Shown in pieces: positions 33,386-42,787 of a stretch of DNA of 64,000 nt (position 1 is the first letter of the stretch; each line of letters begins with the position of its first letter). This stretch comes from Sphingomonas sp. Leaf357 (GTDB lineage Bacteria > Pseudomonadota > Alphaproteobacteria > Sphingomonadales > Sphingomonadaceae), in NCBI RefSeq assembly GCF_001423845.1, contig NZ_LMPM01000001.1, positions 2,344,153 through 2,408,152 on the forward strand, written 5' to 3'. Made by a program: the position numbers and the translations under genes. Under the pieces are notes generated by a model. It was not told where the DNA came from and did not search any database. It worked only from the letters and a program-made list of their open reading frames with translations.

Positions 33386-35440
33386 ATGAAGACGATCCTG
33401 TCCGCGAGCACGCTCGCCCCCGCCCTGATTCTTGGCGCCGTAGCCGCAACCCCGGCCGCTGCCCGCCAGATCACCATCGACGACGTGACGATGCTGTCGC
33501 GCGCCTCGTCACCCGACGTGTCGCGGGACGGACGCTGGCTCGTCTGGCAGCAGCGCGAGACTGATCTCGCCGCCGACAAGGGCCGGTTCGACCTGTGGCG
33601 GCTCGATCTCTCGCGCAAAGGTGCAAAGCCCGAGAAGCTCGCGGCCGAAGCCGACGTCAACGAAACCGCACCGCAATTCTCCGCGGACGGCCGCACCGTG
33701 TTCTTCCAGTCCGACAAGGGCGGCGACGACGCGATCTGGGCGATCGGCATCGACGGGTCGGCCGCGAAGAAGCTGACCGGCTTCCAGGGCGGCTTCGGCG
33801 GGTTCAAGGTCGCTCCGACCGGCGACAAGATCCTCGTCTGGGCCGATCGCCTGCCCGGCGCGCCGAGCCTGGCGCCTGCGATGACCAAGAAGGATCCGAA
33901 CGCGGGGCAGGGGCGGACCTATGATCAACTGTTCGTGCGACATTGGGATACGTGGGCGGATGGCACGCGGTCGCAATTGTTCGTCCTGCCGCTCGGTCCC
34001 GATGGCGCGCCCGGCGACGGCGTGGCGATCGAGAAGACGCTGGTCGGCGATGCGCCGTCCAAGCCTTCGGGCGGCGGCGAGGAAGTGTCGTGGAGCGCGG
34101 ACGGCAAGACCGTCTATTTCGCGCTGCGCGAGGCCGGGCGGATCGAACCGCTGTCGACCAATCTCGACATCTTCGCCGCACCTGCCGACGGATCGACCCC
34201 CCCGGTCAATCTGACCGCGGCCAATCGCGGCATGGACAATCTGCCGACCGTTTCGCCCGATGGCCGCAGCCTGGCCTATTTCTCGATGGCGCGCCCCGGC
34301 TACGAGGCCGACCGCCAAGTGCTGATGCTGCGCGATCTCGCCAGCGGGCAGGTACGCGCGCTGACGCAAGGCTGGGATCGCTCGGTCGGGTCGATCGCAT
34401 GGAGCAACGACAGCAAGACAATCTACGTCACCGCCGACGACGTGCAGGAAACCCCCGCCTTCGCCGTCGCCGCCGCGACCGGCAAGGTCACGCGCCTGAC
34501 CCAGGCCGGCCACGTTTCGGGCATCGTGCCGACGCCCAAGGGCATCGTCTTCGCGATGAACAGCCTGACCGCGCCGGACGATTTCTACCGTCTCGACGGC
34601 AAGCGCACGACCCGGCTGACCGCGGTCAACGCCGACAAGCTCGCCGGGATCGACATGCCGACCGTCACGCGGTTCAGCTTCACCGGCGCGAACAACGATA
34701 CCGTCTGGGGCTATGCGGTGAAGCCGTACGGCAGCAGCGGCAAGGTGCCGATCGCATACATGGTGCATGGCGGGCCGCAGGGGTCGAGCAACAACAGCTG
34801 GTCGTATCGCTGGAACCCGGCGGTGTTCGCGGGCGCCGGCTACGGCCTGGTCGCGGTCGATTTCCACGGTTCGACCGGCTACGGCCAAGCCTTCACTGAT
34901 GCGATCCGCAACAATTGGGGCGGCTGGCCGCTGGAGGATCTCCAGAAGGGCCTGAAGGCGGCGACGACGAAGTTCGCCTGGCTCGACGCCGACAATGCCT
35001 GCGCGCTCGGCGCGTCCTATGGCGGCTACATGATGAACTGGTTCGAAGGCCAATGGCCCGATCGCTTCAAATGCATCGTGCAGCATGACGGCGTGTTCGA
35101 TGCCCGCGCCATGGCCTATGAGACCGAGGAATTGTGGTTTGACGAGTGGGAACATGGCGGAAAGGCCTATTTCGAAGACCCGCAGGCGTTCGAGAAATGG
35201 AACCCGGTCAACTACGTCACCGCGTGGAAGACACCGATGCTGGTGATCACCGGCGAGAAGGATTTCCGCATCCCCTACACGCAGGGCCTCGCCACCTTCA
35301 CCGCGCTGCAACGCCGGGGCATCCCATCGCGCCTGCTCGTCAACCCGAGCGAGAATCACTGGGTGCTCAAACCAAAGAACTCGCGCCAATGGTACCGCGA
35401 GGTGCTCGGCTGGATGGGAACGTATACGGGGAAGAAGTAA
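33386..35440 (+). CDS. S9 family prolyl oligopeptidase/dipeptidyl-peptidase-like enzyme, secreted
   Basis: The protein has 684 aa with a signal peptide (residues 1-26, ending ATPAAA). Residues 30-420 form a WD40-like beta-propeller with repeated strand motifs (SPDVSRDGRWLVW, SPDGRSLAYFS, WSNDSKTIYV). The C-terminal alpha/beta-hydrolase domain holds the triad Ser544 (GASYGGYM), Asp626 (GEKDFRIP) and His658 (NPSENHWV). The domain order and motifs match bacterial acylaminoacyl- or dipeptidyl-peptidase-like S9 enzymes that act on short peptides in the periplasm. It lies between popZ and valS. Confidence 0.95.
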   Translation: MKTILSASTLAPALILGAVAATPAAARQITIDDVTMLSRASSPDVSRDGRWLVWQQRETDLAADKGRFDLWRLDLSRKGAKPEKLAAEADVNETAPQFSADGRTVFFQSDKGGDDAIWAIGIDGSAAKKLTGFQGGFGGFKVAPTGDKILVWADRLPGAPSLAPAMTKKDPNAGQGRTYDQLFVRHWDTWADGTRSQLFVLPLGPDGAPGDGVAIEKTLVGDAPSKPSGGGEEVSWSADGKTVYFALREAGRIEPLSTNLDIFAAPADGSTPPVNLTAANRGMDNLPTVSPDGRSLAYFSMARPGYEADRQVLMLRDLASGQVRALTQGWDRSVGSIAWSNDSKTIYVTADDVQETPAFAVAAATGKVTRLTQAGHVSGIVPTPKGIVFAMNSLTAPDDFYRLDGKRTTRLTAVNADKLAGIDMPTVTRFSFTGANNDTVWGYAVKPYGSSGKVPIAYMVHGGPQGSSNNSWSYRWNPAVFAGAGYGLVAVDFHGSTGYGQAFTDAIRNNWGGWPLEDLQKGLKAATTKFAWLDADNACALGASYGGYMMNWFEGQWPDRFKCIVQHDGVFDARAMAYETEELWFDEWEHGGKAYFEDPQAFEKWNPVNYVTAWKTPMLVITGEKDFRIPYTQGLATFTALQRRGIPSRLLVNPSENHWVLKPKNSRQWYREVLGWMGTYTGKK

Positions 35441-35490
35441 CCGCTTCCCTTGATCCTCGGCGCTGCCTATCTTGGAGGTGGAGAAACACC

Positions 35491-35700
35491 ATGCCGAAGC
35501 CCAAACAAATCCGTCCGAGCGACCTGCCGACGAAGCGCGTGCAGGCACCGGACGGATCGATGATCCAGATGAAGGTCGTGCAGGCAAACAGCGCGACCTT
35601 TGCGCTGGACATGCTGGCGGCATTCCGCTCCAACGTGCGTCGCATCAAGACGGAGCAGCGGAAGCGCGCGCGTGCCCAACAAGACGCCGCGCAGGCCTGA
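35491..35700 (+). CDS. Small basic protein, candidate antitoxin of the zeta-like kinase
   Basis: The product is 69 aa with a strong GGAGGTGGAG ribosome binding site before ATG 35491. It has a Lys/Pro-rich start (PKPKQIRPSDLPTKRV), a central SATFALDMLAAFRSNVRR helix and a charged Arg/Gln tail. It overlaps the zeta-toxin-like gene by 29 bp, the arrangement expected of an antitoxin-toxin pair. It does not resemble the classical epsilon antitoxin, so the antitoxin role is inference from position only. Confidence 0.65.
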   Translation: MPKPKQIRPSDLPTKRVQAPDGSMIQMKVVQANSATFALDMLAAFRSNVRRIKTEQRKRARAQQDAAQA

Positions 35701-36331
35701 TAAACCGATCTTCTGGATCATCGCCGGGCCGAACGGCAGCGGCAAGAGTTCGCTGTACAATCGCACGGATATCGAAGGCTGGGGCGGCTCCGTCTGGATC
35801 ATCAATCCGGATTTGCTGACGTCGAAGATTGCCGAGTCAGAGCGTCTTGATCTGGAAGATGCGAATCTTGCGGCGGTTCGGCGGGTCGAGGAATGGCTCG
35901 AAGCCTCGATTAACGCCTATCAGACGATCGGCGTCGAGACCGTGCTCTCGTCACCTAAATATCGCCGCCTGGTTGAATTGGCCAAAACTCGTGGGTTTGA
36001 GATTAGGATGATTTACGTCATCCTCGATACCGTTGAATTGCAACTCGCTCGGATCCGTAATCGGGTGGCGGAAGGGGGACATGACGTGCCGGCCGATAAG
36101 GTAGCTGCGCGTCGCCAGCGCTCGTTCGATCAGCTGGCATGGTTTGCAACGCACGTGGACGAGTGTTTGGTCTTCAACAACTCGACTGGCGAGCCCGAGC
36201 TGGTTGGGGGATTGCGAAGCGGCTATCTCGTTCAGATCAGAGAATTTCCAAACGACCTTCTGGCCGCTTTGAACGGTGCTGGGGTGGGAACTCCTAAACT
36301 GACCAATCCTGACACTTGGCATGTGCTTTGA
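35672..36331 (+). CDS. Zeta-toxin family P-loop kinase
   Basis: The start is GTG 35672, inside the previous gene; the product is 219 aa. Walker A is AGPNGSGKSS near residue 19, followed by WIINPDLL, where zeta toxins have their catalytic Asp region, then GVETVLSSPKYRRLVELAK and YVILDTVELQLARIRNRVAEGGHDVP, a lid block typical of the family. Zeta toxins phosphorylate UDP-N-acetylglucosamine and block wall synthesis; related proteins may act on other small molecules. The 3' half uses more A/T-ending codons than its neighbours, hinting at transfer. It ends 20 bp before valS. Confidence 0.82.
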   Translation: MPNKTPRRPDKPIFWIIAGPNGSGKSSLYNRTDIEGWGGSVWIINPDLLTSKIAESERLDLEDANLAAVRRVEEWLEASINAYQTIGVETVLSSPKYRRLVELAKTRGFEIRMIYVILDTVELQLARIRNRVAEGGHDVPADKVAARRQRSFDQLAWFATHVDECLVFNNSTGEPELVGGLRSGYLVQIREFPNDLLAALNGAGVGTPKLTNPDTWHVL

Positions 36332-36351
36332 TGGACAGCTAAGGCCTCCCC

Positions 36352-39132
36352 ATGACCGAACTCCCGAAAACCTTTGACCCCGCCGAAATCGAATCGCGCT
36401 GGTATGCGCATTGGGAGGCGACCGACAAGTTCCGCCCCGACCGCCCCGGTGCGGAGCCGTGGACGATCGTCAATCCGCCCCCCAACGTGACCGGCAACCT
36501 GCATATCGGCCATGCGCTGGACAATACGCTGCAGGATATCCTCGCGCGCCACGCGCGATTGCAGGGCAAGGATGCGCTGTGGGTGGTCGGCACCGACCAT
36601 GCCGGGATCGCGACGCAGATGGTGGTCGAGCGCCAGATGCAGCTCAGCCAGGACAAGCGCACCAACTACACGCGCGAACAGTTCGTCGAGAAGGTCTGGG
36701 CGTGGAAGGAGGAAAGCGGCGGCACGATCACGCAGCAACTCCGTCGCCTCGGCTGCTCGATGGACTGGAAGAACGAACGCTTCACGATGGACGAGGGCTT
36801 TTCGAAAGCCGTGCTCAAGGTGTTCGTCGATCTGCACAAGCAGGGCCTGCTGTACCGCGACAAGCGCCTCGTGAACTGGGATCCGGGCCTCGGCACCGCG
36901 ATCAGCGATCTCGAGGTCGAGACGCGCGAGATCAAGGGGCAGTTCTGGCATTTGCGCTATCCGCTGGAGGACGGTTCGGGCTTCATCGAGGTCGCGACGA
37001 CGCGACCCGAGACGATGCTCGCCGACATGGCGGTGGCGGTGAACGAGAAGGACGATCGCTACACGGCGTTGGTCGGCAGGAAGGTGCGCCTGCCGATCAC
37101 CGGTCGACTGATCCCGATCGTAACCGACGACCATGCCGATCCGGAACTGGGGTCGGGCGCGGTGAAGATCACGCCGGGGCATGATTTCAACGATTTCGAA
37201 GTGGGCAAACGCGCCGGCATGAAGGCGGGCGAGATGCTCAACATGCTCGATGCCAAGGCACAGATCGTCCAGGTGTCGGACGGGCTGATCCCGGCGGACT
37301 TCATCGGCATGACGACGGCGGAGGCGCGCCAGGCGGTCGTCGTGCGGCTGAAGGCCGAAGGCTTTCTCGTGCCGCACATCGACAAGGACGGCGAGGAACA
37401 CGAGTCCGAACCGCGCACGATCCAGACGCCCTATGGCGACCGCTCCGGTGTGGTGATCGAGCCATGGTTGACCGACCAATGGTATGTCGATGCGGCGACT
37501 TTGGCGCAGCCGGCGATCGAGGCGGTCAAGTCGGGCGCGATTCGGATCGTGCCGAAGACCTGGGAGAAGACCTTCTTCAACTGGATGGAGGGGATCCAGC
37601 CCTGGTGCGTGAGCCGCCAATTATGGTGGGGGCACCGGATTCCGGCGTGGTTTGGCGATGACGGCGAAGTGTATGTCGAACTGACGGAGGCCGAAGCGCA
37701 GGCGAAAGCCGGGCCGGGCGTGACGCTGGCGCAGGATCCCGACGTCCTCGATACATGGTTTTCTTCCGCACTCTGGCCCTTCGCGACGATGGGCTGGCCT
37801 GATTCTTCTCCCTCTCCCCGCTCGCGGGGAGAGGGCAGGGGAGAGAGGCAGTCGCAAGCGCCGGCCTCCGATACTGCCCCTCTCCCCGCAAGCGGGGAGA
37901 GGGAGACCTTGGGCGGCCGCTACCCCAACGACGTGCTCATCTCCGGCTTCGACATCCTGTTCTTCTGGGACGCCCGCATGATGATGCAGGGCATCCACTT
38001 CATGAAGGACGTCCCCTTCAAGACGCTCTACCTGCACGGTCTGGTCCGCGCGGCGGACGGGTCGAAGATGTCCAAGTCGAAGGGCAATACGGTCGATCCG
38101 CTCGGGCTGATCGATCAGTATGGCGCGGATGCGCTGCGCTTCTTCATGGCGGCGATGGAGAGCCAGGGCCGCGACATCAAGATGGATGAAAAGCGCGTCG
38201 AGGGCTATCGCAACTTCGCGACCAAGCTTTGGAACGCCGCACGCTTCTGCCAGTCGAACGGCATCGTCGCGAGCAAGCACCTCGAAGCGCCCAAGGCGGA
38301 ACTCGCGGTCAACCGCTGGATCATCGCCGAGACCATCCAGGCTGTACAGGCGGTCGATCTGGCGTTGGCCGATTACCGTTTCGATGGCGCGGCGAACGCG
38401 ATCTACCAGTTCGGCTGGAGCCGCTTCTGCGATTGGTACATCGAACTGATCAAGCCGGTTCTGGGCCAGATGGATGCTCCTGCGACCGGCCTCGAGGCGG
38501 ACGAAACCCGAGCGGTGGCCGGCTGGGTGCTGGACCAGTTGCTAGTGCTGCTCCACCCATTCATGCCGTTCATCACCGAGGAATTGTGGTCCAAGATGGG
38601 GCCGCGCGACTATGATCTGATCGTCGCCAAATGGCCGATGGCGGATGCCCGGGCGATCGATCCCGAAGCGGCGAAGGAAGTGGACTGGCTGATCCGTCTG
38701 GTCACCGAGGTTCGCGCGGCGCGCAACGAACTGGGCGTCTCGCCGGGCGTGCGCATGCCGGTGCATGTGCGGGATGCAGGCGCGGACACGAAGGGCCGCC
38801 TTGCGCGGCAAAGCGCGGCCATCGCCCGTCTCGCTCGGGTCGATCTGGCGGGGGGCGACGGGCCGGCCGGCGGCGCGGTCCAGATCGTAGTCGACGAGGC
38901 GACCTTCGTACTGCCGCTCGCAGGCGTGGTCGATCTCGATGCCGAGAAAGCCCGCCTGACGAAGGGCATCGCGGCGGCGGAAAAGGAACGCGATGCGCTT
39001 GCCGGCCGTCTCGGCAATGCGAGCTTCGTAGAGCGCGCCAAGCCGGAAGCGGTCGAAAAGGCGCGCGCCGATCATGCCGACAAGGCCGCCGAGGCCGAGC
39101 GGCTGAGCGCGGCATTGGCGCGGCTCGGTTAG
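36352..39132 (+). CDS. valS: Valine-tRNA ligase with an in-frame repeat insertion
   Basis: The protein has 926 aa. Class I motifs: [18 protein letters not shown] (HIGH) near residue 45 and [14 protein letters not shown] (KMSKS) near residue 566. The editing domain lies between about residues 200 and 350, and the C-terminal anticodon-binding and coiled-coil arm ends in [13 protein letters not shown]. Between GWPD (residue 484) and [12 protein letters not shown] (524) about 38 Ser/Pro/Arg/Glu-rich residues ([13 protein letters not shown] and so on) replace what is normally a short link. They are encoded by a double-hairpin repeat at 37803-37914. The frame is intact on both sides. The insertion lies on the catalytic domain surface and is probably tolerated as a loop. 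Confidence 0.97.
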   Translation: MTELPKTFDPAEIESRWYAHWEATDKFRPDRPGAEPWTIVNPPPNVTGNLHIGHALDNTLQDILARHARLQGKDALWVVGTDHAGIATQMVVERQMQLSQDKRTNYTREQFVEKVWAWKEESGGTITQQLRRLGCSMDWKNERFTMDEGFSKAVLKVFVDLHKQGLLYRDKRLVNWDPGLGTAISDLEVETREIKGQFWHLRYPLEDGSGFIEVATTRPETMLADMAVAVNEKDDRYTALVGRKVRLPITGRLIPIVTDDHADPELGSGAVKITPGHDFNDFEVGKRAGMKAGEMLNMLDAKAQIVQVSDGLIPADFIGMTTAEARQAVVVRLKAEGFLVPHIDKDGEEHESEPRTIQTPYGDRSGVVIEPWLTDQWYVDAATLAQPAIEAVKSGAIRIVPKTWEKTFFNWMEGIQPWCVSRQLWWGHRIPAWFGDDGEVYVELTEAEAQAKAGPGVTLAQDPDVLDTWFSSALWPFATMGWPDSSPSPRSRGEGRGERQSQAPASDTAPLPASGERETLGGRYPNDVLISGFDILFFWDARMMMQGIHFMKDVPFKTLYLHGLVRAADGSKMSKSKGNTVDPLGLIDQYGADALRFFMAAMESQGRDIKMDEKRVEGYRNFATKLWNAARFCQSNGIVASKHLEAPKAELAVNRWIIAETIQAVQAVDLALADYRFDGAANAIYQFGWSRFCDWYIELIKPVLGQMDAPATGLEADETRAVAGWVLDQLLVLLHPFMPFITEELWSKMGPRDYDLIVAKWPMADARAIDPEAAKEVDWLIRLVTEVRAARNELGVSPGVRMPVHVRDAGADTKGRLARQSAAIARLARVDLAGGDGPAGGAVQIVVDEATFVLPLAGVVDLDAEKARLTKGIAAAEKERDALAGRLGNASFVERAKPEAVEKARADHADKAAEAERLSAALARLG
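37803..37914. repeat. Palindromic repeat element inside the valS reading frame
   Basis: Two hairpins with the same perfect 11-bp stem, ccctctccccg/cggggagaggg: 37810-37820 pairs with 37825-37835 (loop ctcg), and 37878-37888 pairs with 37893-37903 (loop caag). A 42-nt spacer lies between them. It looks like an intergenic palindromic element that landed in a coding sequence with length divisible by three. Confidence 0.8.
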
Positions 39133-39140
39133 CACGTCGT

Positions 39141-39238
39141 CGTCACCCCGGACTTGTTCCGGGGTCCGCCGTGCCGCATAGGCAACGCGCTTTGGATTGT
39201 CGGCCCGGTGGGCCCCGGAACACGTCCGGGGTGACGGG
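39141..39238. repeat. Intergenic palindromic repeat, family A
   Basis: Left arm cgtcaccccggacttgttcc followed by ggggt, right arm ccccggaacacgtccggggtgacgg. It fills the valS-MATE gap and ends just before the MATE ribosome binding site (aaggag). Confidence 0.7.
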
Positions 39239-39253
39239 CAAGGAGTGAGGCGC

Positions 39254-40708
39254 ATGGCAGCAGGATCAAGTCGCCGCCAGCGCGATCTCACCGTCGGGCC
39301 GATCGGCGCGACTTTGCTCGCCTTCGCGCTGCCCACGCTCGCGTCGAACATCCTGCAATCGCTCAACGGGTCGATCAATTCGATCTGGGTCGGGCGCTTC
39401 CTGGGCGAGGGGGCGCTGGCGGCTACCAGCAATGCCAACATAATCATGTTCCTGATGTTCTCCGCCGTCTTCGGTTTCGGCATGGCGGCGACGATCCTGG
39501 TCGGCCAGTCGATCGGGCGCGGCGATATCGAGGCGGCGCGGCGGGCGTTCGGCTCCGCGGTCGGGCTGGTCTGCGGCGGCGCGGTGCTGATTTCCTTGCT
39601 CGGCTGGATCTTCGCGCCCGGTATCCTGCATCTGCTGGCGACGCCGGCCGAGGCTCAGCCGCTGGCGCTCGCCTATCTCCGCGTGATCTTCATCGGGCTG
39701 CCGCTGTCGATGCTCGGCGTGCTGGTCCAGATGGGTCTGCGCGGCACTGGCGATTCGGTGACGCCGCTCTGGTTCATGGTACTGAGCGTGATCGTCGATT
39801 CGACGCTCAATCCACTGCTGATCGACGGCATCGGGCCGTTTCCCAAGATGGGCATCGCCGGCTCCGCGACCGCGACGCTGATCGCGGCGATCGTCTCCAC
39901 GTTCGGGCTGATCCTCTACGTCTATGTCCGCGATCTGCCGATCCGGCTGCGCGGGCACGAACTGCGCTATCTGTTGCCCGAAGCCGCGCTGGTCCGCACG
40001 ATCGTCGCCAAGGGCCTGCCGATGGGCGCTCAGATGCTGGTGATGTCCACCGCCGGCCTCACGATGGTCGGGCTGGTCAACCGGCTGGGGATCGATACCG
40101 CCGCCGCTTATGCCGTCTCGCAGCAATTATGGACCTATATCCAGATGCCGGCGATGGCGATCGGCGTCGCGGTCAGCAGCATGGCGGCTCAGAATATCGG
40201 CGCGGGCAAATGGGACCGGGTCGATGCGATCACCCGCGCGGGCATCCTCTACAATACGATCATCACGCTGGCGGTGATCGGCGCGATCATCCTGTTCGAC
40301 CGGCCGGTGATGGCCTTGTTCATCGGCAGCGACAGCCCGGCGATCCCGATCGCGCGGCATATCCAGTTGATCTCGTCCTGGACGTTCGTGATGTTCGGCG
40401 CGACGATGGTGCTATTTTCCACCGTGCGCGCCAACGGCGCGACGTTGGCGCCTCTGATCATCCTGGCGATCTCGCTCTATCCGGTGCGGATCGGGTTCGC
40501 GTTGCTCGCGCGGCCCTATATCGGCGCGGACGCCTTGTGGTGGGCGTTCCCGATCGGATCGGCGGTGTCGCTGGGCTGCGCGATCTGGTTCTACGCGCGC
40601 GGCACGTGGCGGGCGGAGACCCTGGTCGTGCCCCCGGAGCCCGAGGATGGCGAGGAACATGCCCATGCGGTGAGCGAACCCGCCGGACGGACGCATCCGA
40701 CGGGGTGA
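39254..40708 (+). CDS. MATE family efflux transporter
   Basis: The product is 484 aa from ATG 39254, with AGGAG 9-13 bases upstream. Twelve predicted membrane helices form two MatE halves: half one with ILQSLNGSINSIWVGRFLGEGALAATSNA, half two with MSTAGLTMVGLVNRLGIDTAAAYAVSQQLW. This is the DinF/NorM-like arrangement of proton- or sodium-driven drug and metabolite exporters of the inner membrane. The substrate is unknown. It is followed by a family A repeat. Confidence 0.93.
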   Translation: MAAGSSRRQRDLTVGPIGATLLAFALPTLASNILQSLNGSINSIWVGRFLGEGALAATSNANIIMFLMFSAVFGFGMAATILVGQSIGRGDIEAARRAFGSAVGLVCGGAVLISLLGWIFAPGILHLLATPAEAQPLALAYLRVIFIGLPLSMLGVLVQMGLRGTGDSVTPLWFMVLSVIVDSTLNPLLIDGIGPFPKMGIAGSATATLIAAIVSTFGLILYVYVRDLPIRLRGHELRYLLPEAALVRTIVAKGLPMGAQMLVMSTAGLTMVGLVNRLGIDTAAAYAVSQQLWTYIQMPAMAIGVAVSSMAAQNIGAGKWDRVDAITRAGILYNTIITLAVIGAIILFDRPVMALFIGSDSPAIPIARHIQLISSWTFVMFGATMVLFSTVRANGATLAPLIILAISLYPVRIGFALLARPYIGADALWWAFPIGSAVSLGCAIWFYARGTWRAETLVVPPEPEDGEEHAHAVSEPAGRTHPTG

Positions 40709-40721
40709 ATTATCTCATCTT

Positions 40722-40829
40722 CGTCATCCCGGCGAAGGCCGGGATCCAATGTGCCGGCGTGGCGAGCGTCTCGCCTCGATCTGTCCACCAAGCCGCGTGT
40801 TGGATCCCGGATCAAGTCCGGGATGACGG
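40722..40829. repeat. Intergenic palindromic repeat, family A
   Basis: Left arm cgtcatcccggcgaaggccg ending in ggatcc, right arm ggatcccggatcaagtccgg ending in gatgacgg. It lies between the convergent MATE and lipid-kinase genes. Confidence 0.75.
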
Positions 40830-41717
40830 CTATTGGACGACCGGCGCCATAACCCGGATGATCCCCGCCGCCACCTTGGCCGTCACCGGCGTCTTGGCCA
40901 GCACCTCGCCGTCGATCGAGATCGGCAGGCGCGGCTCGGTATCGATGCGCAGCGACTTGCCGTGGAAGTCGCGCGTATCCTCGTGTCGCGCCTTGTGGCG
41001 GAAGAAGCTCGCGGCCCAGTTCTTCACCAGCCGGCGCTTCACATGGCCGACCACCGCCTGCACCACGATCTCGCCCGAATCGACCGCCGCCGCATCGACC
41101 AGTTCGGTGCCGCCATGGTACGGCCCGTTGGAAATGCGCACCTCGACGACGCGCAGCCGCTCGGCGGTCGGCCCCTCGCCGACGATCAGCGTGAAGGGCT
41201 TGAAGCGGGTGAACTGATAGCTCGCCCAGGCGAGATAGCCGACCCGCCCGAACATCTTCTTCAGCCCGTGCGGCACGGTCTGCGCGATCTGCGGTGAAAT
41301 GCCCATCGCCGCGCAATTGGCGAAATAATCGTTGTCGATCATGCCGAGGTCGATCCGCCGCGGCGCGCCGGTGCGCAACACCTCCACCGCGCCCGGGATA
41401 TCCAGCGGAATGCCGAGCGTGCGCGCGAAGCTGTTGGCGGTACCGAGCGGCAGCACGCCCAGGATCACGTCCTGCCCAACGAGCAGGTCGACCAGCCCGC
41501 TGATCGTCCCGTCGCCCCCGCCCAGGATGACGAGATCGGGTTTCTTGGACAGAGCGTCGCGCAGTTCGTCCTCCAGCCGCGCCGGATCGGGCACGGCGCG
41601 CGCATCGACCGGAAAGTCGAGCGATTGCATCGCCTGGCACGTCGCGTCGAACTGCGCCTGGCCGGTGCGCGACTTCGTGTTGATGATGAGCGCGGCGGAC
41701 GTGATCGTATCGGTCAT
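40830..41717 (-). CDS. YegS/DagK-type diacylglycerol or lipid kinase
   Basis: From ATG 41717 the protein is 295 aa. The NAD-kinase-like N-terminal domain has the nucleotide motif ILGGGDGTISGLVD near residue 64 and LPLGTANSFARTLGIP near residue 90. The C-terminal beta-sandwich carries ISNGPYHGGTELVDAAAVDSGEI and the substrate-side LPISIDGEVL. Members phosphorylate diacylglycerol, phosphatidylglycerol, sphingosine or ceramide; in sphingolipid-containing sphingomonads a sphingolipid substrate is a reasonable but untested option. It is divergent from hemB with a 77-bp shared control region. Confidence 0.92.
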   Translation of the reverse strand: MTDTITSAALIINTKSRTGQAQFDATCQAMQSLDFPVDARAVPDPARLEDELRDALSKKPDLVILGGGDGTISGLVDLLVGQDVILGVLPLGTANSFARTLGIPLDIPGAVEVLRTGAPRRIDLGMIDNDYFANCAAMGISPQIAQTVPHGLKKMFGRVGYLAWASYQFTRFKPFTLIVGEGPTAERLRVVEVRISNGPYHGGTELVDAAAVDSGEIVVQAVVGHVKRRLVKNWAASFFRHKARHEDTRDFHGKSLRIDTEPRLPISIDGEVLAKTPVTAKVAAGIIRVMAPVVQ

Positions 41718-41794
41718 GTACGGCTCAACGCGTGCTGATCGATTTCGGGTGCGTAACGCTTGGAAGTTGCCTGGCTGTTGTCTACCACGCAGCC

Positions 41795-42787
41795 ATGTCC
41801 GCAAGCTATCCCGCCCTTCGCCTGCGCCGTACGCGCGCCAGCGCGTGGAGCCGCCGGCTCCACGCCGAAACCGTCCTGACGCCGGCCGATCTGATCTGGC
41901 CGCTGTTCATCTCCGAAGGACAGGGGGTGGAGGAACCGATCGCCAGCCTGCCCGGCGTGTCGCGCTGGTCGGTCGATCATATCGTCGCCCGGGCGAGAGA
42001 GGCACGCGATGCCGGGATCGCCTGCATCGCTCTGTTTCCGAACACGCCGCCGCACCTGCGCACGGCGGGCGGCGAGGAGGCGCTCAACCCCGACAATCTG
42101 ATGTGTCGCGCGATCCGCGCGCTGAAGAATGCGGTGCCCGAAATCGGCGTGCTGACGGACGTCGCGCTCGATCCCTACACCGCGCACGGCCATGACGGTC
42201 TGCTCGACGAAGGCGGCTATGTGCTGAACGACCGCACGGCGGAGGTGCTGGTGGGGCAAGCGCTGAACCAGGCGGCGGCGGGTGCCGACATCATCGCGCC
42301 CAGCGACATGATGGACGGCCGCGTCGGCCTGATCCGCGAGGCGCTGGAGGCCGAGGGCCGGGTCAACGTCCAGATCATGTCCTATGCCGCCAAATATGCC
42401 AGCGGCTTCTACGGCCCGTTCCGCGACGCGGTCGGTTCGCGCGGTCTGCTGAAGGGCGACAAGAAGACCTATCAGATGGATTCGGCCAATGCCGAGGAGG
42501 CGCTGCGCGAGGTCGCGCTCGATCTCGCCGAAGGCGCGGACAGCGTGATGGTCAAGCCGGGCCTACCCTATCTCGACATCATCCTGCGCGTGAAGAGTGA
42601 GTTTCAAGTACCCGTGTTCGCATACCAAGTGTCGGGCGAATACGCGATGATCGAGGCGGCGGTCGCGGCCGGCGCGGCGGAGCGCGATGCGGTGGTGCTG
42701 GAAACGCTGATGGCGTTCAAGCGCGCGGGCTGTTCCGGCGTGCTGACCTATCATGCGCTGCACGCGGCGAGGCTGCTGGCGGCGTGA
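41795..42787 (+). CDS. hemB: Delta-aminolevulinic acid dehydratase (porphobilinogen synthase)
   Basis: The protein has 330 aa, typical. It condenses two 5-aminolevulinate to porphobilinogen in haem synthesis. Blocks: LRRTRASAWSRRLHAETVLTPADLIWPLFI, TDVALDPYTAHGHDG, IAPSDMMDGRVGLIRE, and the two Schiff-base lysines in MSYAAKYASGFYGPFRDA near residue 204 and DSVMVKPGLPYLDI near residue 256. The DALDxY-type Asp-rich site fits a magnesium enzyme. Its stop overlaps the next GTG start (GTGA). Confidence 0.97.
   Translation: MSASYPALRLRRTRASAWSRRLHAETVLTPADLIWPLFISEGQGVEEPIASLPGVSRWSVDHIVARAREARDAGIACIALFPNTPPHLRTAGGEEALNPDNLMCRAIRALKNAVPEIGVLTDVALDPYTAHGHDGLLDEGGYVLNDRTAEVLVGQALNQAAAGADIIAPSDMMDGRVGLIREALEAEGRVNVQIMSYAAKYASGFYGPFRDAVGSRGLLKGDKKTYQMDSANAEEALREVALDLAEGADSVMVKPGLPYLDIILRVKSEFQVPVFAYQVSGEYAMIEAAVAAGAAERDAVVLETLMAFKRAGCSGVLTYHALHAARLLAA

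Noticed and set aside
37621..38280. Minus-strand 219-codon frame inside valS
   Set aside because: It only mirrors the palindromic insert and the flanking synthetase codons.
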